From contig SKGU01000288.1 of assembly GCA_007117255.1 (NCBI GenBank), positions 1 to 17,314 on the forward strand: a stretch of 17,314 nt of DNA. The letters run 5' to 3'. Under the pieces are notes generated by a model, which saw nothing but the letters and a program-made list of their open reading frames with translations, was not told the origin of the DNA and searched no databases. The translations under genes and the position numbers were made by a program. Source of the stretch: Natronohydrobacter sp. GTDB taxonomy: Bacteria; Pseudomonadota; Alphaproteobacteria; Rhodobacterales; Rhodobacteraceae. Positions 1-7,527 of this stretch are shown in pieces; positions within the stretch are counted from its first letter, which is position 1; each line of letters opens with the position of its first letter.

Positions 1-112
1 GCCGAAGCGACGGCAGAAGACTGATCGGCCAATCCTGGCCTGACGTGATTTCCCTTGCATGGCTCTCGTTCGCGCCGCTATCCTCTGATCGGGGGATTAG
101 GAGGATCACGTC

Positions 113-895
113 ATGTCAGAGGATGCTCGAACGGCTGCGCATTTGCCGCCATCTGTTTTGCCAGAGCCGCAGAAGATCACGCGCGCCGATCTGGCCGAGG
201 TGCTGAAGGCCGGTATACGGGACTTCAAACATGCGCCAGTATTCGGACTGGCTTTTTCGGCGGTCTATGTTCTGGGCGGCATAATTCTGTATGCAGTGTT
301 TCTGGCATCTGGGCAAAGCTGGTGGTTCATACCGATTGCCGTGGGGTTTCCGTTGCTGGCGCCCTTTGCAGCGACCGGGCTGTACGAGGTGAGCCGCCGA
401 TTGGAACAGAGTGAGCCGCTGTCCTGGCGCGGGGTGGCAGGATGCGTTCTGGCGCAGAAAGATCGGCAAGTGCCCTCGATGGCCATGGTGATCATGCTGG
501 CCTTCATGTTCTGGGTATTTGTCGCCCACACGATTTTCGCGCTGTTTTTCGGGCTGCGTCCCATCACGACCTCGACGATGGACATGCTGCTGTCGGGTCC
601 GGGGCTTATGATGCTTTTGGTTGGCGGCGCGATTGGTGGCGCAATGGCTGCGCTGCTTTTCGCACTGACGGTGGTATCCTTGCCGCTGCTGCTGGACCGT
701 GAAGTGGATTTCATCACGGCGATGATCACCTCGTTCAAGGTGGTGACAACGAATTTTGGGCCTATGGTGATATGGGCCGTGCTGATTGCTGTGCTGCTGT
801 TCATCGGTATGGTGCCGATGTTCCTGGGGCTTTTCGTTGTCTTGCCCATTCTGGGTCATGCGACCTGGCATCTTTACCGAAAGGTCTTGCCCTGA
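113..895 (+). CDS. DUF2189 family integral membrane protein
   Basis: A 260-residue polytopic inner-membrane protein with no known reaction. After a polar N-terminus (residues 1-35) there are about five to six hydrophobic segments, near residues 41-65, 71-88, 122-147, 163-193 and 217-247. The layout fits DUF2189: an opening 'AGIRDFKHAPVFGL' stretch, a 'FPLLAPFAATGLYEVSRR' stretch (79-96), the 'LPLLLDREVDFITAMITS' loop (190-207) and the closing 'PILGHATWHLYRK'. The ATG at 113 is preceded by AGGAGG at 99-104 with 8 bases of spacing, which fixes the start. The gene stands alone: the next + strand gene begins 367 bases later. Family assignment rests on recalled conserved stretches; function is unknown. 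Confidence 0.87.
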   Translation: MSEDARTAAHLPPSVLPEPQKITRADLAEVLKAGIRDFKHAPVFGLAFSAVYVLGGIILYAVFLASGQSWWFIPIAVGFPLLAPFAATGLYEVSRRLEQSEPLSWRGVAGCVLAQKDRQVPSMAMVIMLAFMFWVFVAHTIFALFFGLRPITTSTMDMLLSGPGLMMLLVGGAIGGAMAALLFALTVVSLPLLLDREVDFITAMITSFKVVTTNFGPMVIWAVLIAVLLFIGMVPMFLGLFVVLPILGHATWHLYRKVLP

Positions 896-1262
896 GTTCG
901 CCACAGCCGTGGTCGCGTGAGGGAAGTTTTCAAGCTGCCCGTGATTTTAAGTGATTCTTTACTGTTTCCGGTCTTGGATCGGACACACATGCAATGCTTG
1001 AGAGACTGGTTTGTTTCCGATCGCGAAAGAAGTCTGTTTGCTGGCTGAGTGTTGTTGTGCAGCTTGCAACAATTTGCCTATCTACAATGCGAAAATTTAT
1101 GAAATGCCATGATTTTGCCTGATTCTTCGGGCACATCGAAAACGAGTAATGTATTATAAAGCCGTGCTGGTATGCCTTCTGGGCGTAGCTTATGGCTCAA
1201 GCAAGTGTGGCTGGCAGAGAATATGCTCGCCTCTGATTTATGAGAGTGGAAGGTAGTCCGAG
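896..1262. other. AT-richer intergenic region upstream of the Hint gene
   Basis: This 367-base gap holds no convincing gene. It is visibly richer in A and T than the flanking coding DNA, particularly 940-1165. It contains a 10-base tandem near-repeat (GTGATTTTAA at 941-950, GTGATTCTTT at 951-960) and a TATTATAAA stretch at 1152-1160 that could be a -10 region, though no -35 element is seen at normal spacing. A 19-codon ORF at 989-1048 and a few short minus-strand ORFs have no family signature. The likely role is a long regulatory leader for the downstream Hint gene. No terminator was recognised for the upstream gene. Confidence 0.4.
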
Positions 1263-2348
1263 ATGCCTGTGGTAACAATCAATGACCTGATCTTGGCGCG
1301 CGGTCCGGGTGTAACCACCGACACGCCGCTGGGGACGACTTATACATATGACGACAACCCCGACCTGTCGGAGTTGAAAGGCGTAAGCGACGGTTTTGAA
1401 TTCGAGACACCTGATGACACCTTCGGCAACGTTGTGCCTGTCGGGTCGACCGTTGAGATCGATGGTGTCACCTATACGCTGACCGCAGTGCATGAATTCT
1501 GGGGAACATATACCAAGATCGACCCGGAAACCGGCGAAACTTTCACCCAGCAGGGGCAGACTGTTGCGTTGACATTGGAAGACCCGAACGGCAATGCGAT
1601 CAGCTATCTGTCGCCGTCGGATACTTTCAATGAAGGTGATCCATGGATCCCCGGCGATATCGTCAGCATCGAAGTGTCCTCGGTGCCTTTCGATGCAGGC
1701 CAGATCGGACTGACGCCGGGCACTGATGACAGCAAGCTCGGCAATGACGACGATGTTTCTATTCCGTGTTTTGCGGCTGGAACGCTGGTTGACACGGCCG
1801 ATGGGCGCAAGCCGATAGAAACACTGCGTCCCGGCGATCTGGTTCTGACGCGTGATCACGGCTATATGCCGATCGTCTGGGCGGGTGCGCGTGCGCTTGG
1901 CACGGACGAGATTGCAGCACAGCCTGAATTCGCATCAGTTCTGCTGCGAGCAGGCGCGCTTGGGGTGAACTTGCCTGAACGCGATACCCGCGTTTCGCCA
2001 GCGCACCGCGTTCTGATCTGCGGGCCGCGTGCCGAACTTCTGTTCGGGGAAAAGGAAGTGCTGGTGCCTGCGGGCCTGCTGGTTGGGCAACCTGGCATTG
2101 AGCGGGACGTTCAAGCCGTTACCTATGTTCATATCATGTTCGAGACACATCAGATCGTTTTGGGCGATGGCATGTGGAGCGAAAGCTTCCAGCCCGCAGA
2201 GCATTCGTTGGATGGTCTGGGCGCAGCGCAGCGTGACGAGATTCTGGCGCTGTTTCCGGCGCTGGCCAAGAGGGCGGGGCAGTCAGCTTATGCGGCTGCG
2301 CGCACAACACTGAAACCCCATGAGGCACGCCTGCTGTTCGCAGCCTAA
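1263..2348 (+). CDS. Hint domain (Hedgehog/intein, Hint_2 type) protein
   Basis: A 361-residue protein with a Hint autoprocessing-type domain at about residues 166-311. The domain opens with 'IPCFAAGTLV', C169 being the expected splicing/cleavage nucleophile. It continues with 'PIETLRPGDLVLTRDHG' (184-200), the block-B-like 'TRVSPAHRVLI' (242-252, H248) and the closing 'VHIMFETHQIVLGDGMWSESF'. The short tail ends in 'TLKPHEARLLF'. There is no C-terminal His-Asn pair, so this is an orphan Hint_2 protein and not a splicing intein. Residues 1-165 are acidic, rich in Asp, Thr and Gly, with no signal peptide and no motif I recognise. GGAAGG at 1248-1253 precedes the ATG with 9 bases of spacing. 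The gene has its own long upstream region and its own terminator, so it is probably monocistronic. Substrate and role are unknown; such proteins are common in Rhodobacteraceae. Confidence 0.9.
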   Translation: MPVVTINDLILARGPGVTTDTPLGTTYTYDDNPDLSELKGVSDGFEFETPDDTFGNVVPVGSTVEIDGVTYTLTAVHEFWGTYTKIDPETGETFTQQGQTVALTLEDPNGNAISYLSPSDTFNEGDPWIPGDIVSIEVSSVPFDAGQIGLTPGTDDSKLGNDDDVSIPCFAAGTLVDTADGRKPIETLRPGDLVLTRDHGYMPIVWAGARALGTDEIAAQPEFASVLLRAGALGVNLPERDTRVSPAHRVLICGPRAELLFGEKEVLVPAGLLVGQPGIERDVQAVTYVHIMFETHQIVLGDGMWSESFQPAEHSLDGLGAAQRDEILALFPALAKRAGQSAYAAARTTLKPHEARLLFAA

Positions 2349-2373
2349 CGGCAGATGCACAAGGAATGTCATG

Positions 2374-2408
2374 AACGCCCTGCCGCTGGCAGGGCGTTTT
2401 GTGTTTTT
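2374..2408 (+). terminator. Intrinsic terminator after the Hint gene
   Basis: A perfect 11-bp stem (2374-2384 paired with 2388-2398, core GCCCTGCC/GGCAGGGC) closes on a 3-base loop GCT and runs into a T-rich tract (TTTTGTGTTTTT, 2397-2408). It starts 25 bases after the Hint stop codon. This is the clearest rho-independent terminator in the window. Confidence 0.88.
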
Positions 2409-2492
2409 GCGACTCTGTGGAAATACACCCCGCGCGAGGGCTGGACAGTTTGCGCCAGTCAGGGCAATCTGCATCCAAAGAGGGAGTAGCTT

Positions 2493-2933
2493 ATGTCCGC
2501 AGCCACAAACCGCAGTTTGTTCGTCACGATTTTTGGGGTTGTGGGCGTGTTATGGTTTGCTCTTCATGCGGTCGAATATGTTTATGCGCGGTACGAGGCA
2601 CTTGATGACATGCTGCCTTTGGTGGCGCCTCTGGGTTTGGCGGGTCTGTTCGCCGAGTTGCCACAATGGGCCTCGATTGCATTGACAGCCACAATCTGGC
2701 TGGGCTTGCTGGGCGCATTCCTCTTGCTGCTGGGGGATCGGGCGTCAGTATTCATTTTGTCGCTGACGCTGCTTGCTGCGCTTGTCACACTGGCCTGGAG
2801 CGTATTGGCGTTTTCACAGGGGCTTGGCGCGCCGGGTCAGGTTAATGCGCTGTTGTTTGGGGCAGGCCAAGCTGCTGTTGCCTTCGGGCTTTGGCTTTAT
2901 GCGCGCACGGCAAAGCGTTACGGTACACTCTGA
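2493..2933 (+). CDS. Small four-helix membrane protein, unknown function
   Basis: A 146-residue hydrophobic protein with four probable membrane helices, near residues 9-31, 58-80, 84-106 and 117-137, and short polar ends. The topology (a first helix ending 'HAVEYVYARYE', a loop with 'LPQWASIA', then two helices separated by 'GDRAS') resembles small four-helix alphaproteobacterial membrane proteins sometimes loosely labelled sugar transporter. I cannot name a family with confidence. AGGGAG at 2481-2486 lies 6 bases before the ATG. The gene follows the Hint terminator and precedes the cysteine synthase by 96 bases, so it is probably a separate unit. Confidence 0.72.
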   Translation: MSAATNRSLFVTIFGVVGVLWFALHAVEYVYARYEALDDMLPLVAPLGLAGLFAELPQWASIALTATIWLGLLGAFLLLLGDRASVFILSLTLLAALVTLAWSVLAFSQGLGAPGQVNALLFGAGQAAVAFGLWLYARTAKRYGTL

Positions 2934-3019
2934 CCCTGTTTAACAAACACATACTCACAGTTGCGTGGGGTATGATTGCATTCCTGCGCCGCCCGTCACA
3001 GGGTGCGCCTGCTGTTATC

Positions 3020-3023
3020 GGAG
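3020..3023 (+). promoter_or_regulatory. Ribosome binding site fixing the cysteine synthase start
   Basis: GGAG ends 6 bases before the ATG at 3030. The frame is open further upstream to a TTG at 2976, but that codon has no comparable site, and the family's N-terminus (ending in IGNTPLIRL) begins with the product of the 3030 ATG. Confidence 0.6.
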
Positions 3024-3029
3024 CTTTTG

Positions 3030-4061
3030 ATGACCCTTCATGCCAACCTCTCTGACGCAATCGGCAACACGCCGCTGATCCGCCTGAACAAGGCCAGTGA
3101 TGCGACAGGATGTGAAATTCTGGGTAAGGCCGAGTTTCTCAATCCGGGCCAGTCGGTCAAGGATCGCGCAGCCCTGTTCATCATTCGCGAAGCTGTCGCT
3201 TCGGGCAAGCTGCGCCCCGGCGGCACGATCGTGGAAGGAACCGCAGGCAATACCGGCATCGGTCTGGCGCTGGTCGGTGCGTCGCTTGGATATCGCACTG
3301 TGATCGTGATTCCCAAAACGCAAAGCCAGGAAAAGAAAGATATGCTGCGGCTGGCAGGTGCCGAACTGGTCGAAGTGCCCGCAGCGCCCTACCGCAACCC
3401 GAACAACTATGTCCGATATTCCGGCCGCTTGGCCGAGGCGCTTGCGCAAACCGAACCCAACGGTGCGATCTGGGCCAATCAGTTTGACAATGTCGCAAAC
3501 CGTCAGGCGCATATCGAGACAACGGGTCCTGAAATCTGGGCACAGACCGAAGGTCGGGTTGATGGCTTCATCTGCGCTGTCGGCTCTGGTGGGACGCTGG
3601 CGGGTGTCGCGCAAGCCTTGCAGCCCAAAGGCGTGAAAATGGGTCTGGCGGATCCTATGGGCGCAGCGCTTTACAGCTTCTACACGACAGGCGAATTCAA
3701 ATCCGAGGGCGATTCCATCACCGAAGGTATCGGGCAGGGGCGGATCACAGCCAATCTGGAAGGATTCACGCCCGATTTCTGTGCGCAGATCCCTGATGCG
3801 GAGGCGCTGCCAATCGTGTTCGATCTGTTGTCAGAAGAAGGCCTGTGCCTTGGCGGGTCTTCGGGCGTCAATGTGGCGGGTGCGATCCGAATGGCGCGCG
3901 AGATGGGGCCGGGACATACTATCGTGACGATCCTGTGTGACTATGGCACGCGCTATCAGTCCAAACTTTTCAACCCGGAGTTTCTGCGCGCGAAGGATCT
4001 GCCTGTTCCCGCTTGGCTGGACCGCGCCGCGAGCAATCTGCCGGATGTTACTGTAACCTGA
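3030..4061 (+). CDS. cysK: Cysteine synthase A (O-acetylserine sulfhydrylase type)
   Basis: A 343-residue cytoplasmic PLP enzyme expected to make L-cysteine from O-acetylserine and sulfide. Visible hallmarks are 'IGNTPLIRL' (11-19), 'NPGQSVKDRAA' with the PLP-binding lysine K44, the substrate loop 'EGTAGNTGIGLA' (69-80), the phosphate-binding 'GSGGTLAG' (186-193) and 'GGSSGVN' (275-281), whose serines sit near the PLP pyridine nitrogen. Classical CysK has TSGNTG where this protein has TAGNTG; together with its extra length (about 20 residues over E. coli CysK) this points to the longer cysteine synthase A subgroup, not to cystathionine beta-synthase. No C-terminal CBS domains are present. The mechanosensitive channel gene follows within 12 bases, suggesting co-transcription. 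A TATGAT at 2971-2976 is a possible -10, without a clear -35. Confidence 0.93.
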   Translation: MTLHANLSDAIGNTPLIRLNKASDATGCEILGKAEFLNPGQSVKDRAALFIIREAVASGKLRPGGTIVEGTAGNTGIGLALVGASLGYRTVIVIPKTQSQEKKDMLRLAGAELVEVPAAPYRNPNNYVRYSGRLAEALAQTEPNGAIWANQFDNVANRQAHIETTGPEIWAQTEGRVDGFICAVGSGGTLAGVAQALQPKGVKMGLADPMGAALYSFYTTGEFKSEGDSITEGIGQGRITANLEGFTPDFCAQIPDAEALPIVFDLLSEEGLCLGGSSGVNVAGAIRMAREMGPGHTIVTILCDYGTRYQSKLFNPEFLRAKDLPVPAWLDRAASNLPDVTVT

Positions 4062-4073
4062 TTGACCTTTATC

Positions 4074-6554
4074 ATGCCGATGATCCGTTCGCTTCTTTTC
4101 GCGCTGCTCAGTGTCGTTATTGCGCTGACAGTGCCTGCGCAGTCATTTGCGCAGGACCAGACACTGTCCGTTGCCTCAGAGCAAGGCACGCCATCCGCCC
4201 CTGATTACGAAGCGTGGCGCAACTTTGCGCAACAAGCAGAAACCCTGCTGGATCAACCTAATGTGTCAGATGATCAGCTGGTGGAGCTGCGGGCCGCGCT
4301 GGTCAATTACCGCGCGCGCTTTCTGGCTGCGCAAGATGCCAACCAGACACGCATTGCAAATCTGCGCGAACAGATCGCAGCGCTTGGTCCGCCACCCGAA
4401 GAAGGTGTGAGCGAAGCCGAGGAAATCGCTGCGCGCCGCGCCGAACTCGCAGAGCAATTGACCGCACTACAGGCACCGGGGATTGCGGCGCAGGAAGCAT
4501 TTCGTCGTGCAGACGGTCTGATCCGTCAGATTGACACAATCCGGCGCGAGCGTGATGCCGAAGCGTTGCTCACGCTCTGGCCATCGCCAGTGAACCCGGT
4601 CAACTGGGTTCCTGCGGCTGATGCGGTATGGGGTACAAGTTTCACCTTTGCCTCGCAGATCGTCGGCGCTCTGGACGACCCGGCACATCTACGCGAATTC
4701 CGTTCCAATTTGCCCGTATCGATTTTGCTGTTGCTGTTTTCGGGGTTCGTGCTGTGGCGTGGCAGAGCATGGATCGAGCGCTTGGTCTCGAAGCTGCTGG
4801 ATGACGGCGGGTCACGCCGCAGCAGACGGACGCTTGCACGCCTGATGTCGCTGGCGCAGATCATCGTTCCGGTAACGGCAGTGCTGGCGTTGACTGTGGC
4901 GTTTGAGTTGACATCGCTTTTTGGTGCCATCGGCAGCGAAGTGGCGGGTGGTCTGTTGGTCGCGGGCGTGGCGTATTTTGTCGCGAGGTGGGCAGGACGC
5001 CAGATTTTCCCGGTGAGGGAATCATCGACTGCGCCCTTGGACTTGTCCGCGCCCAGACGCCGTGAAGGGCGGTTCTGGTCAAACATGATTGGTGCAGCGC
5101 TGGCGGTCAACGCTGTTCTGATGGCGTTTCTGCCGCCCGAAAACCAGTCTGACGCGGCCAATGCCGTGATCGCTTTTCCAGTGCTGGCATTCAGTGGGCT
5201 GGTTTTGTTCCGGATTGGCATGCTGCTCAATCTGCATAACGTTCCAGTCGATGGGGTCACGCGCGATACGCGGTTCTTTGATCGTATGGTTTCGGTTCTT
5301 GCCAAAGCGGTTATGGCAATCGGGATAGGTGCGCCAATCTTTGCGGCCATCGGGTATGTTCAGGCGTCGCAGGCCTTGTTGTTCCCGACAATAGCGTCGC
5401 TGGGGCTGATTGTTGTCTTGTTGTTCCTCATGCAGTTGGATGATGACGTCTATGGTTTGATCACCAAGACCAGCGAGGAGGAAACGGACACCGCGCTGGT
5501 GCCGTCGTTGATCAATTTCGCGCTTGTGATCCTGTCGCTGCCGGTTTTTGCCTTGATCTGGGGCGTGCGTCCGACCGAATTGCTGGAATTCTGGCAAATG
5601 CTGCGTGAAGGGTTCCGCATCGGCGAAACCCGTATCTCGCCAACCAATATTCTGAGCTTCGTGATCGTGTTCTCGATCGGTTACATGATCACGCGCATCC
5701 TGCAAGGCGCGCTTGAAAGCTCGGTCCTGCCCAAGACGAAGATCGACAAGGGCGGGCAGAAGGCGATGATTTCGGGCACTGGCTATGTCGGTATCTTCAT
5801 CGCGGCGCTGGTGGCGATTTCGACGGCCGGGATTGACTTGTCGGGGCTGGCGATTGTGGCGGGTGCCTTGTCGGTGGGTATCGGCTTTGGCTTGCAGAAT
5901 ATCGTGTCGAATTTCATCTCAGGGGTGATTTTGCTGATTGAGCGTCCGGTCGCTGAAGGGGACTGGATCGAAGTCGGCTCGACAATGGGTACTGTGCGCA
6001 CAATTTCGGTGCGCTCGACCGTGATCGAGACTTTTGACCGCACGGATGTGATCGTGCCGAATGCGGACCTGATTTCCGGTACCGTGACGAATTGGACGCG
6101 CTACAACTCAATGGGCCGGGTCATCATTCCGGTGGGGGTGGCCTACGGGTCTGACACCCGCAAGGTGGCGCGCATCCTGCAAGAGATAGGTGAGAATGAG
6201 CCACTGGCGCTGGTTGATCCGGCGCCGCAAGTCCATTTCGTCGATTTCGGTGCCGATTCGCTGGATTTCGAATTGCGTATGGTGCTGAGTGACGTTGGCT
6301 TCGGAATGTCGGTGCGCACGGAACTGCGTCACCAGATTGCCGAGCGGTTTAAGGAAGAAGGCATCGAAATTCCGTTTGCACAGCGCGACATCTGGCTGCG
6401 CAACCCTGAAGCGCTGCGCGGAGAGGCACCGATGACCATGCCTGAGCCGCCCCGCGATCCGCGTGATGAAAATGCGCGTACCCCCATGCAGCGCAATGAA
6501 ATAACAGAGGATACGGGTGGAGCTGGCGACGGCGATGGCGACGGGGGACGCTGA
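4074..6554 (+). CDS. Mechanosensitive channel, MscS family with DUF3772-type N-terminus
   Basis: An 826-residue inner-membrane channel of the large MscS/MscK-like type, expected to release osmolytes on hypo-osmotic shock. Residues 1-26 are a signal peptide (cleavage likely after 'SFA'). A periplasmic helical, coiled-coil-prone domain follows (about 35-165, the DUF3772 position), then about eleven membrane segments from residue 211. The pore helix and MscS core start near residue 590 with 'GIGFGLQNIVSNFISGVILL', followed by the beta domain ('GDWIEVGSTMGTVRTI', 'IVPNADLISGTVTNWT') and the alpha/beta C-terminal domain. The last 35 residues are low-complexity, ending in Gly/Asp repeats. The frame also allows TTG at 4062 and ATG at 4080. 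No good ribosome site is visible, so translation is probably coupled to the cysteine synthase stop at 4059-4061. Confidence 0.92.
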   Translation: MPMIRSLLFALLSVVIALTVPAQSFAQDQTLSVASEQGTPSAPDYEAWRNFAQQAETLLDQPNVSDDQLVELRAALVNYRARFLAAQDANQTRIANLREQIAALGPPPEEGVSEAEEIAARRAELAEQLTALQAPGIAAQEAFRRADGLIRQIDTIRRERDAEALLTLWPSPVNPVNWVPAADAVWGTSFTFASQIVGALDDPAHLREFRSNLPVSILLLLFSGFVLWRGRAWIERLVSKLLDDGGSRRSRRTLARLMSLAQIIVPVTAVLALTVAFELTSLFGAIGSEVAGGLLVAGVAYFVARWAGRQIFPVRESSTAPLDLSAPRRREGRFWSNMIGAALAVNAVLMAFLPPENQSDAANAVIAFPVLAFSGLVLFRIGMLLNLHNVPVDGVTRDTRFFDRMVSVLAKAVMAIGIGAPIFAAIGYVQASQALLFPTIASLGLIVVLLFLMQLDDDVYGLITKTSEEETDTALVPSLINFALVILSLPVFALIWGVRPTELLEFWQMLREGFRIGETRISPTNILSFVIVFSIGYMITRILQGALESSVLPKTKIDKGGQKAMISGTGYVGIFIAALVAISTAGIDLSGLAIVAGALSVGIGFGLQNIVSNFISGVILLIERPVAEGDWIEVGSTMGTVRTISVRSTVIETFDRTDVIVPNADLISGTVTNWTRYNSMGRVIIPVGVAYGSDTRKVARILQEIGENEPLALVDPAPQVHFVDFGADSLDFELRMVLSDVGFGMSVRTELRHQIAERFKEEGIEIPFAQRDIWLRNPEALRGEAPMTMPEPPRDPRDENARTPMQRNEITEDTGGAGDGDGDGGR

Positions 6555-6624
6555 AAAGCGAATCCCGCATACCCTTTTTCATCAGTGGCTTGTGCCAGAT
6601 CAAGGCGGTGGTTTGGGTTCGACC

Positions 6625-6630
6625 TATAAT
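6625..6630 (+). promoter_or_regulatory. Possible -10 element upstream of the YdcH-family gene
   Basis: A perfect TATAAT hexamer lies 33 bases before the start codon at 6664, in the 109-base gap after the channel gene. No recognisable -35 hexamer occurs 16-18 bases upstream (that position reads AAGGCG), so the promoter call is tentative. Confidence 0.35.
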
Positions 6631-6663
6631 AAGCAGGTAAGAACCCGAACGGAGGAGATTTGC

Positions 6664-6906
6664 ATGTCCCACACCCCGCATGAGTTGGCCGAGGAGTTCC
6701 CGCAAGCCACTGATTTGATGCATCGTCTGAAACTTGAAGATGCACATTTTGCCCGACTTGCGGAAGACTATCATACGCTGAACCGGGCCATTCACCGTGC
6801 GGAAACACTGGTTGAGCCTGTTTCGGAAAGTCACGAGATTGAATTGCGCCGCAAGCGTATGTTGCTGAAAGATGAGATCGCGCGGATTCTTACCGCAGCA
6901 GCCTGA
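6664..6906 (+). CDS. YdcH family (DUF465) small helical protein
   Basis: An 80-residue charged, all-helical protein of unknown biochemical role. The DUF465/YdcH pattern is clear: an opening 'FPQATDLMHRLKLEDAHFAR', a central 'YHTLNRAIHRAET' and the closing 'HEIELRRKRMLLKDEIARIL', predicting a helical hairpin with coiled-coil character. Length is normal for the family. The start is fixed by a strong GGAGGAG at 6651-6657, 6 bases before the ATG; an open frame further upstream (from about 6517) overlaps the channel gene and is not needed. The gene has its own possible -10 (TATAAT, 6625-6630) and is followed by a hairpin at 6920-6942, so it is probably transcribed on its own. Confidence 0.9.
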   Translation: MSHTPHELAEEFPQATDLMHRLKLEDAHFARLAEDYHTLNRAIHRAETLVEPVSESHEIELRRKRMLLKDEIARILTAAA

Positions 6907-6919
6907 TCTGTTATATGAA

Positions 6920-6942
6920 TGGGCCGGTCGCGCACCGGCCCA
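6920..6942. terminator. GC-rich hairpin between convergent genes
   Basis: A perfect 9-bp stem (TGGGCCGGT at 6920-6928 paired with ACCGGCCCA at 6934-6942) with a 5-base loop lies between the end of the YdcH gene at 6906 and the convergent universal stress gene ending at 6989. No T tract follows on either strand, so it is either a bidirectional terminator of the U-less kind or an mRNA 3'-end stabiliser. Confidence 0.5.
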
Positions 6943-6988
6943 CAACCTTGGTCAGGACGAGCCAACAAACATCCTAAATGGCACGCGC

Positions 6989-7450
6989 TCAGCCTTTCGA
7001 AATCGCTTCCAGCCGGTCGCGTGACAACTCGCCCGGTACAATCGTGATCGGGATAGGAAGGTTGCCGGAATTGCGTGTAAGTTGCGACACAAGCGGGCCG
7101 GGATTGTTGCCATCTGTGCCTGCGCCGAGCACCAGAATGCCGATTTCCGGGTCATCGGTGATCTGGGACAGGATTTCCTCGACGGGTTCGCCTTCGCGGA
7201 TCACGAGTTCCGGATTGATGCCTTGGCGGTCGCGCATCCATTTTGCAAAGACCTCGAAATGCGCTTCGATGCGCTCGCGTGCTTCTGCGCGCATCAGATC
7301 GGCCACCCCGGCCCACCCCTGAAATTCTTCGGGTGACACGATCGAGAGGATCTGAACCTGTCCGTTTGTGCGCGCGGCCCGCAGCGCTGCAAAGCGCATG
7401 GCATTCAGGCATTCGCGGCTGTCATCCAGCACCACCAGATATTTGCGCAT
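6989..7450 (-). CDS. Universal stress protein (UspA-like) family
   Basis: A 153-residue cytoplasmic single-domain Usp fold. It has the N-terminal strand 'KYLVVLDDSRECLNAMRFA' with the acidic pair at D9-D10, 'VQILSIVSP' (32-40), the 'EARERIEAHF' helix, and the strand 'IGILVLGAG' (103-111) leading to the closing 'IPITIVPG' (133-140). The ATP-binding signature of ATP-binding Usps (G-2X-G-9X-G-S/T) is not clearly met in 'GAGTDGNNPGPLVSQL', so nucleotide binding is uncertain. An AAGGA site precedes the ATG by about 7 bases. It lies 77 bases downstream of the response regulator on the same strand, so it may be the third gene of the kinase-regulator unit. Confidence 0.86.
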   Translation of the reverse strand: MRKYLVVLDDSRECLNAMRFAALRAARTNGQVQILSIVSPEEFQGWAGVADLMRAEARERIEAHFEVFAKWMRDRQGINPELVIREGEPVEEILSQITDDPEIGILVLGAGTDGNNPGPLVSQLTRNSGNLPIPITIVPGELSRDRLEAISKG

Positions 7451-7527
7451 TGCTTTTCCTTACCTGACCTTAAGCCGGCCCATTCTGGCGCAAGGGCGCG
7501 CGGCTGTAAACAACTCTGACAACAGCA

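Noticed and set aside
1..24. Possible end of an upstream gene reading AEATAED then TGA in frame 1
   Set aside because: Only seven codons are visible and other frames are also open for a short way, so neither strand nor frame can be established. A small GGCCA/TGGCC hairpin at 27-40 is too weak to support a terminator.
55..112. TTGCAT (55-60) and TATCCT (79-84) as a promoter for the DUF2189 gene
   Set aside because: Spacing is tolerable at 18 bases but only half of the -35 positions match; not enough to list as a feature.
116..904. 262-codon minus-strand ORF opposite the DUF2189 gene
   Set aside because: Its His/Gln/Arg-rich sequence is what antisense of hydrophobic codons gives; no start signals or motif.
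989..1048. 19-codon ORF (begins MQCLRDWF) as a leader peptide
   Set aside because: No convincing ribosome site, no run of regulatory codons and no attenuator hairpin behind it.
1197..1859. 220-codon minus-strand ORF opposite the Hint gene
   Set aside because: No domain signature, overlaps the well-supported Hint gene, and composition is that of a shadow frame.
1263..2348. Hint gene as a true intein in a host protein
   Set aside because: There is no C-terminal His-Asn junction or C-extein host domain; the layout is that of an orphan Hint_2 protein.
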